Below are positions 6,554 to 14,400 of a stretch of 17,283 bases of DNA, one piece after another. The DNA lies in assembly GCA_958415625.1 (NCBI GenBank), contig CATYZI010000042.1, forward strand, positions 1 to 17,283, written 5' to 3'. The stretch's first letter is position 1, and each line of letters starts with the position of its first letter. The notes beneath the pieces were generated by a model, which did no database searches, had not been told where the DNA came from, and saw nothing but the letters and a program-made list of their open reading frames with translations. Made by a program: the position numbers and the translations under genes. The DNA is from an uncultured Collinsella sp. (GTDB lineage: Bacteria; Actinomycetota; Coriobacteriia; Coriobacteriales; Coriobacteriaceae).

Positions 6554-6982
6554 ATGTTGGTTTCCACAAAGGGCAGATATGCCCTGCGCGTTATGGTCGA
6601 CCTGGCCGAGCACCAGGCGACAGGCCGTATCCCGCTTAAAGAGATTGCGGCGCGTCAGGGTATTTCGGAGAAGTACCTCGAGAATATTCTGGCTACGCTC
6701 GTGCGCGCCAACATGCTCTCGGGCATGCGCGGCAAGGGCGGCGGCTATGTGCTCACGCGCCCGCCCGAGCAGTACACGGTGGGCGAGATCTTGCGCCTGA
6801 CCGAGGGCAGCCTGGCGCCGGTCGCCTGCCTGGATGGCGACTGCAAGGGTTGTTCGCGCTCTGACGAGTGCCCCACGCTCGACGTGTGGAAGAACCTGGA
6901 CAAGCTTATCAACGACTACCTCGACGGTGTGACGCTCGATCAACTTGTCGCTCCCAACGAAGGCTACGACTACGTGATCTAG
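6554..6982 (+). CDS. Rrf2-family transcriptional regulator with IscR-like cysteines
   Basis: Winged-helix regulator of the Rrf2 family (relatives: IscR, CymR, NsrR), 142 residues. MLVSTKGRYALRVMVDLA (1-18) is the typical N-terminus. The helix-turn-helix covers about 27-52, with the recognition helix in GISEKYLENIL (36-46), and the wing is RGKGGGYVLTRP (59-70). The C-terminal loop contains C92, C97, C100 and C106. E. coli IscR ligates a [2Fe-2S] cluster with C92, C98 and C104, so cluster binding is plausible here, unlike Bacillus CymR, which lacks such a cluster motif. Divergent placement from cysK suggests control of cysteine synthesis. The ATG follows AAAGG at 6538-6542, 11 nt away. A name such as iscR or cymR is not assigned because the sequence cannot separate them. 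Confidence 0.9.
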   Translation: MLVSTKGRYALRVMVDLAEHQATGRIPLKEIAARQGISEKYLENILATLVRANMLSGMRGKGGGYVLTRPPEQYTVGEILRLTEGSLAPVACLDGDCKGCSRSDECPTLDVWKNLDKLINDYLDGVTLDQLVAPNEGYDYVI

Positions 6983-6987
6983 CCCAC

Positions 6988-7018
6988 CTGCCATTTGGGG
7001 ACGGGGTGGAAATGGCAG
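6988..7018. repeat. Intergenic palindrome with GGGGACGG core
   Basis: CTGCCATTT (6988-6996) pairs perfectly with AAATGGCAG (7010-7018). The 13-nt loop is GGGGACGGGGTGG. It lies 6 nt after the Rrf2 stop codon and before the true terminator. The same GGGGACGG word occurs in the arm of the palindrome at 8168-8244. Confidence 0.6.
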
Positions 7019-7049
7019 ATTCTCTCGCCCTTTGAGACTTGGCAAATAA

Positions 7050-7087
7050 GAAGGCCGCCCATTTTTGTGATGGGCGGCCTTCGTTTT
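7050..7087 (+). terminator. Bidirectional-type terminator after the Rrf2 gene
   Basis: A perfect 13-bp stem (7050-7062 with 7070-7082) with a 7-nt loop is followed by GTTTT on the + strand. On the minus strand the tail is weaker (CTTATTT). It sits between the convergent Rrf2 gene and the small membrane protein gene and probably serves both. Confidence 0.88.
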
Positions 7088-7122
7088 GGGCTGTTGAGAT
7101 GGGCGCGGCCGGAATGGCCGTT

Positions 7123-7488
7123 TTAGCCCTCGGCGATGCTATCGAGAATGCTGCGCATGATGGACACCAGGATGCTGCCCATAAAGGCCGATCCAAAGCT
7201 GGCGATGGAGATACCCGCGCCCAGCAGATTGACCGACAGATAGCTGGCCAGCTCGAGCATAAAGCTGTTGACTACGAGCTGAAAAATACCCAGCGTAATG
7301 ATCGTGAGTGGCAGCGAGATGACCGTCAGGAACGGCTTGACGAGCGAATCGACGATGTTCAGGAACAGTCCCACGAAGGCGAAACAGACCCAGGCCTCGG
7401 CAAAACCGAAGGGCTGGATGCCGGGGACGAGGAACGTGGCAATCGCGATGGCGATCGAGGTAAAGAGCCAGTTAAGCATAAAGCGCAT
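7123..7488 (-). CDS. Holin superfamily IV (YvlD-like) 4-TM membrane protein
   Basis: Small integral membrane protein of 121 residues, resembling the mycobacterial-type 4-TM phage holin superfamily IV (Pfam Phage_holin_4_2) that includes Bacillus YvlD. Four hydrophobic segments are visible at about 4-22, 29-48, 53-75 and 88-112, separated by short turns. The NIVDSLVKPFLTVISLPLTI stretch (44-63), with its polar-Lys-Pro break, is characteristic of the family. Despite the family name there is no phage context here: neighbours are chromosomal regulators and no lysin or structural genes are present. Its cellular role is not established; envelope-stress-linked expression is known for some relatives. 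AAAGGA lies 8 nt before the ATG. Family assignment is good, function unknown. Confidence 0.8.
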   Translation of the reverse strand: MRFMLNWLFTSIAIAIATFLVPGIQPFGFAEAWVCFAFVGLFLNIVDSLVKPFLTVISLPLTIITLGIFQLVVNSFMLELASYLSVNLLGAGISIASFGSAFMGSILVSIMRSILDSIAEG

Positions 7489-7812
7489 GGTGTGAATCCT
7501 TTCTTGCGCAGGGTGCGTCGGTGTCGCGTGAAGCGGTTTGCTGCGGCAGCTTGGACGGCCGCTCGGGTGTGCCGCCTTGTTCGGCCGTCCATTGTCTCAG
7601 ATATTCGTGGAGCTTACGTGCGCATTCGGTTTCAAAACGGCGTTCGTCCTGAAAAACGCGCCGCTGGCAGAGAGTCTTGTCGCTTTAGTTTGGTGGTGTG
7701 CTACACTGCTACGGGCAAAAGCCACAGGCGTTGCCCTATTGCATAGAACGGGCGAACGATGCCCGATGTCAGTATCAACTTCGATGCCTTATGGCGGGTT
7801 TGGCGGTGATCG
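7489..7812. other. 324-bp divergent intergenic region
   Basis: Promoter space for the membrane protein gene (-) and the YerC-like gene (+). Open frames crossing it have no family resemblance and are rejected. The + strand promoter is at about 7677-7707. The roughly 100-nt leader after it holds two small hairpins: GGGCAA (7713-7718) with TTGCCC (7731-7736), and GGGC/GCCC at about 7751-7765. No clear minus-strand promoter was found. Confidence 0.5.
7677..7707 (+). promoter_or_regulatory. Promoter of the YerC-like gene
   Basis: TACACT (7702-7707) is preceded by TGC, making an extended -10. TTGTCG at 7677-7682 is a -35-like box 19 bp upstream, slightly long. The leader to the ATG would be about 100 nt. 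Confidence 0.45.
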
Positions 7813-8112
7813 ATGAATATCGAGAACATGTTTGACAAGCCTGATGTCAAGCAGCTGGTCCACGCATTTAGTCTTTTGGATGACGAGAAGGATATCCAGG
7901 CGTTTTTGACCGATATCTGCACGCCGCGCGAGATCTGCGATCTTTCGCAACGTCTGCAGGTTGCGCGTTATCTGGATGAGGGCGAGCCTTATGTTGAGGT
8001 TCAGGCCCGCACCGGCGCTTCGTCCACTACGGTGAGCCGCGTTTCAAAGGCACTCAACGGCGAGTACGGTGGCTATCGCAAGATCCTCATCAAGCTGGAG
8101 GATGGCGAGTAG
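7813..8112 (+). CDS. YerC/YecD-family TrpR-related DNA-binding protein
   Basis: Small helical regulator of 99 residues in the TrpR-like superfamily (YerC/YecD group). The core SLLDDEKDIQAFLTDICTPR (20-39) followed by EICDLSQRLQVARYL (40-54) is typical. The helix-turn-helix is EVQARTGASSTTVSRVSKAL (61-80), with S69-R75 in the recognition helix, and the protein ends soon after YRKIL. The group resembles Trp repressor in fold, but the tryptophan-binding role is not established for it. It is monocistronic with an extended leader and its own terminator. The ribosome binding site is weak (GGTGAT just before the ATG). No target operon is recognisable nearby. Family secure, regulon unknown. Confidence 0.87.
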   Translation: MNIENMFDKPDVKQLVHAFSLLDDEKDIQAFLTDICTPREICDLSQRLQVARYLDEGEPYVEVQARTGASSTTVSRVSKALNGEYGGYRKILIKLEDGE

Positions 8113-8138
8113 GCCAGCGGTAAAAACGAATTGCGCAG

Positions 8139-8164
8139 AACCGTCCCTTCGGGGGCGGTTTTTT
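8139..8164 (+). terminator. Intrinsic terminator of the YerC-like gene
   Basis: AACCGTCCC (8139-8147) pairs with GGGGCGGTT (8152-8160), including one G-U pair, around a UUCG tetraloop, then TTTT at 8161-8164. Confidence 0.88.
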
Positions 8165-8167
8165 GAT

Positions 8168-8244
8168 CCTTTGGGGACGGAGGAAAACGGATCACTGGGT
8201 TAGACTGACCTCCTCGGTGATCCATTTTCCTCCGTCTCCAAGGG
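8168..8244. repeat. Long intergenic palindrome with GGGGACGG in the arm
   Basis: 28-nt arms (8168-8195 and 8217-8244) pair at 25 positions. Two of the three differences would be G-U pairs in RNA, leaving only one true mismatch. The 21-nt loop has a further weak GGTT/GACC pairing. It starts 4 nt after the YerC terminator, so it is not needed for termination. GGGGACGG (8173-8180) is shared with the palindrome at 6988-7018. Confidence 0.78.
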
Positions 8245-8246
8245 GT

Positions 8247-8274
8247 CAAATCTGTTGGCGTGGGGCAAATCTGT
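8247..8274. repeat. Short direct repeat before addB
   Basis: CAAATCTGT occurs at 8247-8255 and 8266-8274, each preceded by a G-rich run, with start points 19 bp apart. It lies just upstream of the possible addB -10 and could be a regulatory site or chance. Confidence 0.35.
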
Positions 8275-8287
8275 CCGCGCGGGCGGG

Positions 8288-8293
8288 TAGGAT
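8288..8293 (+). promoter_or_regulatory. Possible -10 element of addBA
   Basis: TAGGAT followed by GG lies 45 bp before the addB ATG, in the same form as before fucO and the DUF3284 gene. No good -35 is seen, and no LexA-type SOS box is recognised. Confidence 0.35.
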
Positions 8294-8332
8294 GGAAGCA
8301 TTGAATATTGCGAACGGTTTGAGTGGAGGACC

Positions 8333-11300
8333 ATGCCTGTTCGAATCTATACCACCAACGCCGGCGCGGATTTGAGCGATGCCGAGGCGGCGCTGCTTGC
8401 CGACCTTATTGCCCGCCACGGGCGTGCCGTGCTGCTGGCGCCAACGTTTGCCGAGCTCGACCTGTGCCGTCATGATGCGGCGGAAGCCGGCGTTTCGCTG
8501 GGTATTGACTACAAGACGCCTACATCGTGGCTTCGCTCGCTTTGGGAGCTTTTGGGCGACGGGCGCGGTTTCGTCGACAACCTGCAGCGCCAGATGCTGT
8601 TTTCGGACATGGTCACGCGTCTCGACGACGCCGACCTGCAGCCGCTTTCGCGCAGCCAGGGCACGGTGCGTATGCTCGCGCGTATGGCTTGCGATGTGCT
8701 GCCGGGTGTGGCAGGGACAGGTGCCGAGCGTTGCTGCGACAACGTTTGCAAGCCCAAGCCCAAAAGCGACGCCGAGGCTCGCGTGTTTGAACTTTTGTGC
8801 GCCTATGTGCGCGGTTTGGACCGTCGAGATATGGTCGAGCCCTGCGAGGCGGCTGACATTATGGCCGGCGCTTTGGCCGACAACCTGCCGGGGTGCGCCC
8901 GCGCCGTTTGCGTGCGCGGCGTCACGTCATTTACGTATAGCCTGCTCGAGCTGCTGTCCGCCGTGGCAAACAACGGGGGAGAGGTTGTCGTGCTGCTTGC
9001 CCGCGAGCAAGCGGCGATGCGCGAGGAGCTTGCCGCGGCATTTGATGTCCGCGGTGTGCTGTTTGAGATCGCGCCGCTGGGGGAGGGCGCCGCCGCGCCC
9101 CAGACTGCCTCCAAGTCCGCTGCTCAGCCTGCCTTTATTGAGGTCGCCGGCCCCCATGCCCGTGCCCATGCTTATGCGGACGTCATCGATAAGTTGGTGA
9201 AAGCGCACAAGGAGTCCAAGGACGATAAAGTTGCTGCAACACCCGCCGACCCCGTACGCGTGCTCGTTGTTTCTGCCCGGGCACCCCAGCTGTTCGGCGA
9301 GCTTGCCGCTCGTTTGGCGGCGCGCCACGTTGCTGCCGAGACGGCCGAGTTCACGGCGTTTTCCCAATCCATTGCGGGCAGGCAGTTCACGGCGCTCGCC
9401 AACCTGATCGAGCGTATGAAGGCCGCCGACGAAGGGGCAGCTTCTAAGACTGAGTGGTGGCCCGCTCCGGAGCTTACCGACTGGATTTACAGCCCGCTTT
9501 CGGGTGCCGACGCCGCCAGCGCGCGCACGTTCGACAAGAATATGCGACTGTCGCGCAGCAAGACCACTGCGGGCGTCAAGAGCCTGCTGCAGAGCGTGCA
9601 GGGCCAGGTGAGGGGCGCGCGTAAAGCGGCGAGTGACGAGAACTGGTTTAAGAACGTGCCGTGCGTGATCTCGGACGTGTTCCAGGCGCTGTGGCGCGAC
9701 AAACCCGTGACGGCGCTCAAGGCCATGCTTGCCGTTGCCGAGGCACTGCCCGATCGCGCACTTGGCGGTCTCGACGGTCAGGCCCGTCGCCAGGCGGAGG
9801 TGGCCCTGCTGCGCCACGTCATCGACATCCTTATGAATGGCGCCCGTGCGCTCGACGTGTCGCAGGCCGCGACCGTGCCCGTGCTCGACGACATTCGAAC
9901 CAAGGTGGACAAGCGTAGCGCCGCCTACGATTACGAGACCTACGAGGTTGACCGTGCGCCACGCGCCCAGGTTCGCTTTGCTTCGCTTGCCGATGCGGCG
10001 GCTCTGCGCCCCGGCAGCTACGATGCCGTGCTGTTTGCCGATGTCGATCTGGACAGCTATCCGCTCTCACACGAAGAGGGGCCGCTGACCACGCTGACGG
10101 CGAGCCTCGGTCGCGAGGGCGTGACGCTTGAGCCTGCGGCCTTGCTGCGCGCACGCTTTGGCCGCGCGATACAAGCGTCGCGTGGTCCGGTTACGCTCGC
10201 CCGTGTGACCCACGATCGTCAGGCGCGCGAGTGCTATCCGGCGGCCGTGTGGACCGAGTTGCGGGCGCATGCCGAGGCCGCTAACGATGCTAAGGCCGCT
10301 GACGCCGACAAGGCCGCTGACGACGCTAAGGCCGTTGGCGCCGACAAGGCGAAGTGCGTGGGTGAGGGCGATATCGTAAGGGACTTCGATCCCGCGGCAG
10401 GCGAAGGTCTTAGGCGCGAGCGCGTGACCTGCGAAGCTCCTCAGCATCTGAGCGATGAAGCCATTCCGTATCTGGTCCTGCGCCGTCGCGATGGCGAGGG
10501 CGAGGATGCGCCGCTGGTGCCGCGCCTGACGTCTGCCTCGCAGATCGAGGCCTATTCGACCTGCCCGCTGTGCTGGTTCGTCTCGTATCGCGTCAAACCC
10601 CAGTCGATCGACGCCGGCTTTGGCAACATGGAGAAGGGCAACTTTGTCCATGACGTGCTGGAGCACTTGCATGCCCGTCTGCCCCAGGAGGGCATGGAGC
10701 GCGTGACGCCCGAGAACCTGCCACGTGCTCAGGAGCTGCTGCACGAGGTCTTTGCCGAGACCCTGGCCGAGCACGCCGGCAAGCGCGGTACCGAGGGCCC
10801 GCTGGTGCCGCTCTCTCCAGTGGAGGAGCGCCAAGTGGCCGAGATTTTGCCGCAGCTGGAGGGCGTGCTTGCCTATGAAGCCGAGGCGCTCGCGCCCTTC
10901 GCGCCGCGCTACCTGGAGTTTGCGTTCAACGAGCTCCAGGTCGAGTATGCCGGCTGGCCGCTTGGCGGGCGCATCGACCGCGTGGACGTGGACGCCGAGA
11001 ATCGCGCCGTGGTAATCGACTACAAGCATCGCACGGGCGTTGAGGAGTTTAAGCTCGCCGACCCTACGGTGCGCGACGAGGAATCAGGCACGGCGCCCAT
11101 CGACGATCCGCGGTGGCTGCCGCCCCATACCCAGACGCTTATCTATGCGCAGGCTATGCGCCGGGCGCTGGATCTGGACACCCGCGCGGCGCTCTATTTT
11201 TCGACCAAGGGCGGCAAACCGGCGCTGCGAGGCGCCGCGAGTGCCGAGCTGCTCGAGGAGGAGCGTGGTGACGGCCGCATCCCGGGGCTTAAGAAGGGCT

Positions 11301-11485
11301 TTCCCGGCGAGGGCGGCAGCATGGACTTCGACGCCCTGCTCGATCGCGTGGAGGACGGCATCGCCGAGCGCCTGCGCGAGCTCGAGGCAGGCAACGTTGC
11401 CGCCGTCGACCCGGCGTCGACGCAGGCCGCGCATGCGCGCTGCTCGTATAACCACGAAGGAACGTTTGTAAGGAGGGACGTGTAG
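8333..11485 (+). CDS. addB: AddB/RexB-like subunit of the AddAB helicase-nuclease
   Basis: 1050-residue partner of AddA in the double-strand-break processing complex, where its PD-(D/E)XK nuclease cuts the 5'-ended strand. The C-terminal nuclease is clear: SASQIEAYSTCPLCWF (734-749) leads in, NFVHDVLEHL carries the conserved His, GGRIDRVD (878-885) gives D882, and VIDYKH (894-899) gives D896 and K898. The N-terminal half is a divergent helicase-like region with no Walker A, so it probably does not hydrolyse ATP (as in RexB). Iron-sulfur cysteines appear incomplete: C744 and C747 are present, but only C1037 near the C-terminus, where AddB normally has three. Residues 650-673 are four hexapeptide repeats in a linker. 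GGAGG at 8325-8329 is only 3 nt from the ATG, unusually close. addA begins 3 nt after the stop. Confidence 0.88.
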   Translation: MPVRIYTTNAGADLSDAEAALLADLIARHGRAVLLAPTFAELDLCRHDAAEAGVSLGIDYKTPTSWLRSLWELLGDGRGFVDNLQRQMLFSDMVTRLDDADLQPLSRSQGTVRMLARMACDVLPGVAGTGAERCCDNVCKPKPKSDAEARVFELLCAYVRGLDRRDMVEPCEAADIMAGALADNLPGCARAVCVRGVTSFTYSLLELLSAVANNGGEVVVLLAREQAAMREELAAAFDVRGVLFEIAPLGEGAAAPQTASKSAAQPAFIEVAGPHARAHAYADVIDKLVKAHKESKDDKVAATPADPVRVLVVSARAPQLFGELAARLAARHVAAETAEFTAFSQSIAGRQFTALANLIERMKAADEGAASKTEWWPAPELTDWIYSPLSGADAASARTFDKNMRLSRSKTTAGVKSLLQSVQGQVRGARKAASDENWFKNVPCVISDVFQALWRDKPVTALKAMLAVAEALPDRALGGLDGQARRQAEVALLRHVIDILMNGARALDVSQAATVPVLDDIRTKVDKRSAAYDYETYEVDRAPRAQVRFASLADAAALRPGSYDAVLFADVDLDSYPLSHEEGPLTTLTASLGREGVTLEPAALLRARFGRAIQASRGPVTLARVTHDRQARECYPAAVWTELRAHAEAANDAKAADADKAADDAKAVGADKAKCVGEGDIVRDFDPAAGEGLRRERVTCEAPQHLSDEAIPYLVLRRRDGEGEDAPLVPRLTSASQIEAYSTCPLCWFVSYRVKPQSIDAGFGNMEKGNFVHDVLEHLHARLPQEGMERVTPENLPRAQELLHEVFAETLAEHAGKRGTEGPLVPLSPVEERQVAEILPQLEGVLAYEAEALAPFAPRYLEFAFNELQVEYAGWPLGGRIDRVDVDAENRAVVIDYKHRTGVEEFKLADPTVRDEESGTAPIDDPRWLPPHTQTLIYAQAMRRALDLDTRAALYFSTKGGKPALRGAASAELLEEERGDGRIPGLKKGFPGEGGSMDFDALLDRVEDGIAERLRELEAGNVAAVDPASTQAAHARCSYNHEGTFVRRDV
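10280..10351 (+). repeat. Four tandem 18-bp in-frame repeats inside addB
   Basis: Units at 10280-10297, 10298-10315, 10316-10333 and 10334-10351 each encode a hexapeptide of the form A-x-x-(A/D)-K-A (first residue V in the last unit). Units 1 and 3, and units 2 and 4, are most alike, suggesting a 36-bp duplication of an 18-bp pair. The repeat falls between the helicase-like part and the nuclease and probably forms a flexible charged linker. Copy number may vary between strains. Confidence 0.8.
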
Positions 11486-11488
11486 ACC

Positions 11489-14400
11489 ATGGATCTTTCG
11501 ACTTTGATGCCGCAACAGCTGCAGATCGTCAAAACGCTCGACCGTCCGCTGTTTGTCTCGGCGGGTGCCGGTTCGGGCAAGACCTTTACCCTCACGCGCC
11601 GCATCGTCTACGCGCTCTCGCCCGAATCCGGTCCGTTCGTTGAGCATCTGGACCAGGTGCTCGCCATTACCTTTACCAAAGACGCCGCGGCCGAGATCCG
11701 TGACCGTGTGCGCCGCGCGCTCATCGACGAGGGCATGGACGAGGAAGCCCTGACCGTCGACGATGCGTGGATCTCGACCATTCACGGCATGTGCTCGCGT
11801 ATCCTGCGCGCACATGCGTTGGAGCTGGGCATCGATCCCGAGTTCACGGTGCTCACCGATACCGACGAGCTTATGGACCAGGCTGTTGAGCATGTGCTGG
11901 CCCGCGCGACGGCGCCCGATGCCGCCCCCGAGCTCGCCGCTTCGCTTAAGGCCCTCTACGCTTGGTATCCCATGGCGGGCGAGGGTGGGCCGTTTGGCGC
12001 CGGTACCACCATTAAAGGACTGGTGCGCGACCTGCTGGAGCTATCGAGCCAGCTGCCGGGCGGCATGGACGATGTGTGCGTGGCGCGCGGCCAGGCTGAC
12101 ACCTCGGCGCTTGCCGACGCCTATCGCGCGGCGTTGGGTGCGAGCAAGGCCGCGACCGAAAAGGCACAGGTGGCACTCGACGCCATCGACGCGTTTGAGG
12201 CGAGCGGCAAAACCATGGAGGATGCGGCGCGACTCATGATGTCGTGCAGCATGCCTCGGGCGAGCAAGGCGTTTTCTAAGGAGCAGGTGGAGCTACTCAA
12301 GGCCGAGGCTGCCGATGCGTTTATCAATATCGTGCTGGCCTGCGGTGGTCCCGCACTCGATGCGCTGGTGGGCCTGGCCCGTTCCGTGGAGGCTGAGTAT
12401 CGCGCGCTGAAGGCCGGCCAGTCCGCGCTCGATAACAACGACCTACTGCGTATGGCGTACGAGGCGCTGCGCGACTACCCGGCTATTCGAGCGGCCTATG
12501 AGGGCCGCTTTAAGATGGTCATGATCGACGAGTTCCAGGATACCGACCAGATGCAGGTCGACCTGATCCGTTACCTGACCGGCGCGGGTGAGCGTGCGCT
12601 GTGTACCGTGGGCGATGCACAGCAGTCGATCTACCGCTTCCGTGGTGCCGAGGTCGAGGTGTTCCGTCGCCAGGAGCGCAAGGTGGGTTCGACGACGGCG
12701 TCCGAGACGGTCGCCACGTCCGATGCCCCCGCCGGCGAGCTTGTCAAGCTTGTACGCAACTTCCGCAGCCACGACGAGGTGCTGCGCTATGTGGCGCGCG
12801 TCTTTGACGGCGACACCGGTGGTTTGATGCAGGGGTTCTTGGATCTTGAACCGAGCGACGAACGCGAGGACAAGCTCAAGGCAAAGGCTTCGCGCCGCCA
12901 GGCGGTCTTCGTTGCCGGTGGCAGCACGCAGGAGCGAACGCAGGCGAAAGCTCGTGCGATTGCCGAGCGGTTCCAAGCGCTCGTCAAAGCGGGGCAGCCC
13001 CAGGGCAGCATGGTCCTGCTGCTGGGCCGCATGACCAACGCCGATGTCTATGCGCAGGCCTTCCGCGACCAAGGGCTCGACTGCGTGATCGCAGGCGGCT
13101 CGGTCTTTGCCCAGGCTGCCGAGGTGCAGACGGTGCGCGCTCTGGTGTGCGCGCTCGCCAATCCGGTCGATACGGCGCAGGGCCTTATGCCACTGCTCGC
13201 CTCGCCGATGTTTGCGCTCGGCGCCCAGGAGTTCCTGGCGCTGGCGACCAAGCTGGACGACCAGACGGGGGAGACCTCGCGCCGCAACATCGACGTGGGC
13301 ATCATGAGCGATTCCGATGTGCCGGGTTTGCAAGACTTGCCGCTCGTGACGCGCGCCCGCGAGGTGCTGCGGTATGCGCTTCGTCGCGTGGGCCGCGATT
13401 CGTTCGCCGCCATCGCGCGCGATACTGTCAACGCCTCCGGCTGGTTTGTGCGTCTGGCACAGCGTGGTCCCGAGGGCAAGGCCATTGCCGCCAACGTGCT
13501 TAAGGCGCTCGATGCCGTGGCCGAGGCGGAGGCCGAGTTCGGTAACTCGCCGCGTTCCATTGCGCTTGCCTTCGACCGCTTCTTGGCGGGCAAGGAGGCC
13601 CCAGGCGCCCTCAACGAGGAGGGCGACGGCGCGGTGCGCATCATGACGGTGCATGCCTCCAAGGGCCTGGAGTATCCGGTCGTGGCGGTTGCGGAGTGCT
13701 TTGGCGTGCGTAAGTCCTCGGGTGCGGCTCAGATGGGGCGTGTCGAGGGTGGAGCGCAGGTCGTGGCGCTGCCGGCACGCTTCGACGGCGTTAAACTCGC
13801 GGACGGCACGTTCGTAAAGGGCGATGACGTCAAAAAGCAGTTTGAGCATGCGTTTAAGGGTAAGGGCACGTCGCTATGGTTGCCGCCGGAGCTCATGGAG
13901 GACGTCTGTGCGACGGGCTCTCCCGCCGAGGCATTTGCCCGCCTGCGCGACGACGACCTGCAGCTTTCGCTCGAGGAGCGGGCCCGCTTGCTCTATGTTG
14001 CCATGACGCGTGCGCGCGAGCTGGTCATTCTGGCGATGGATGCCGGCGTGAGCCGTGGCAAGGTGACGGCGCCGACCTTCGACGTCGAGACCGATCTGAC
14101 CTACGACGTGCTGCGTCGTATTCTGCCGACGGACGGCCTGGACATGCCGCAGCTCGATGCCGACCGTTTGGTGTTCGACAACTCCCAGCCGGGCGACTAC
14201 GAGCTCATCTCGCTGGCTGACTTTGCTTTTGGCGAGCAGTCGTTTGAGGCCAATGCTTCTCTGGATGCCGAGGGCAGGCTTGTCCGCGGCGATGCCGATG
14301 CCGCCGATAATGCTGCGCACTCAACTGTGCCCGGTCCTGCCGACCCCGAGCCCGATGCGTTTGAGCTCGTGTATCCCCAGGCGGTGGGCGTGCGCATGGG

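Noticed and set aside
7123..7488. Prophage remnant on the basis of the holin-family protein
   Set aside because: This family is widely chromosomal and no phage structural, lysis or integrase genes are nearby.
7039..7746. Long + strand open frame opposite the holin-like gene (235 codons)
   Set aside because: It starts inside a terminator region, is highly charged with no domain, and covers a clear 4-TM protein on the other strand.
8246..8332. SOS (LexA) box before addBA
   Set aside because: No palindrome matching known LexA boxes is present; only a CAAATCTGT direct repeat is seen.
10067..13849. Long minus-strand open frames opposite addB and addA (up to 468 codons)
   Set aside because: The + strand carries complete helicase and nuclease motifs; the antisense frames are Arg/His/Leu-rich shadows.
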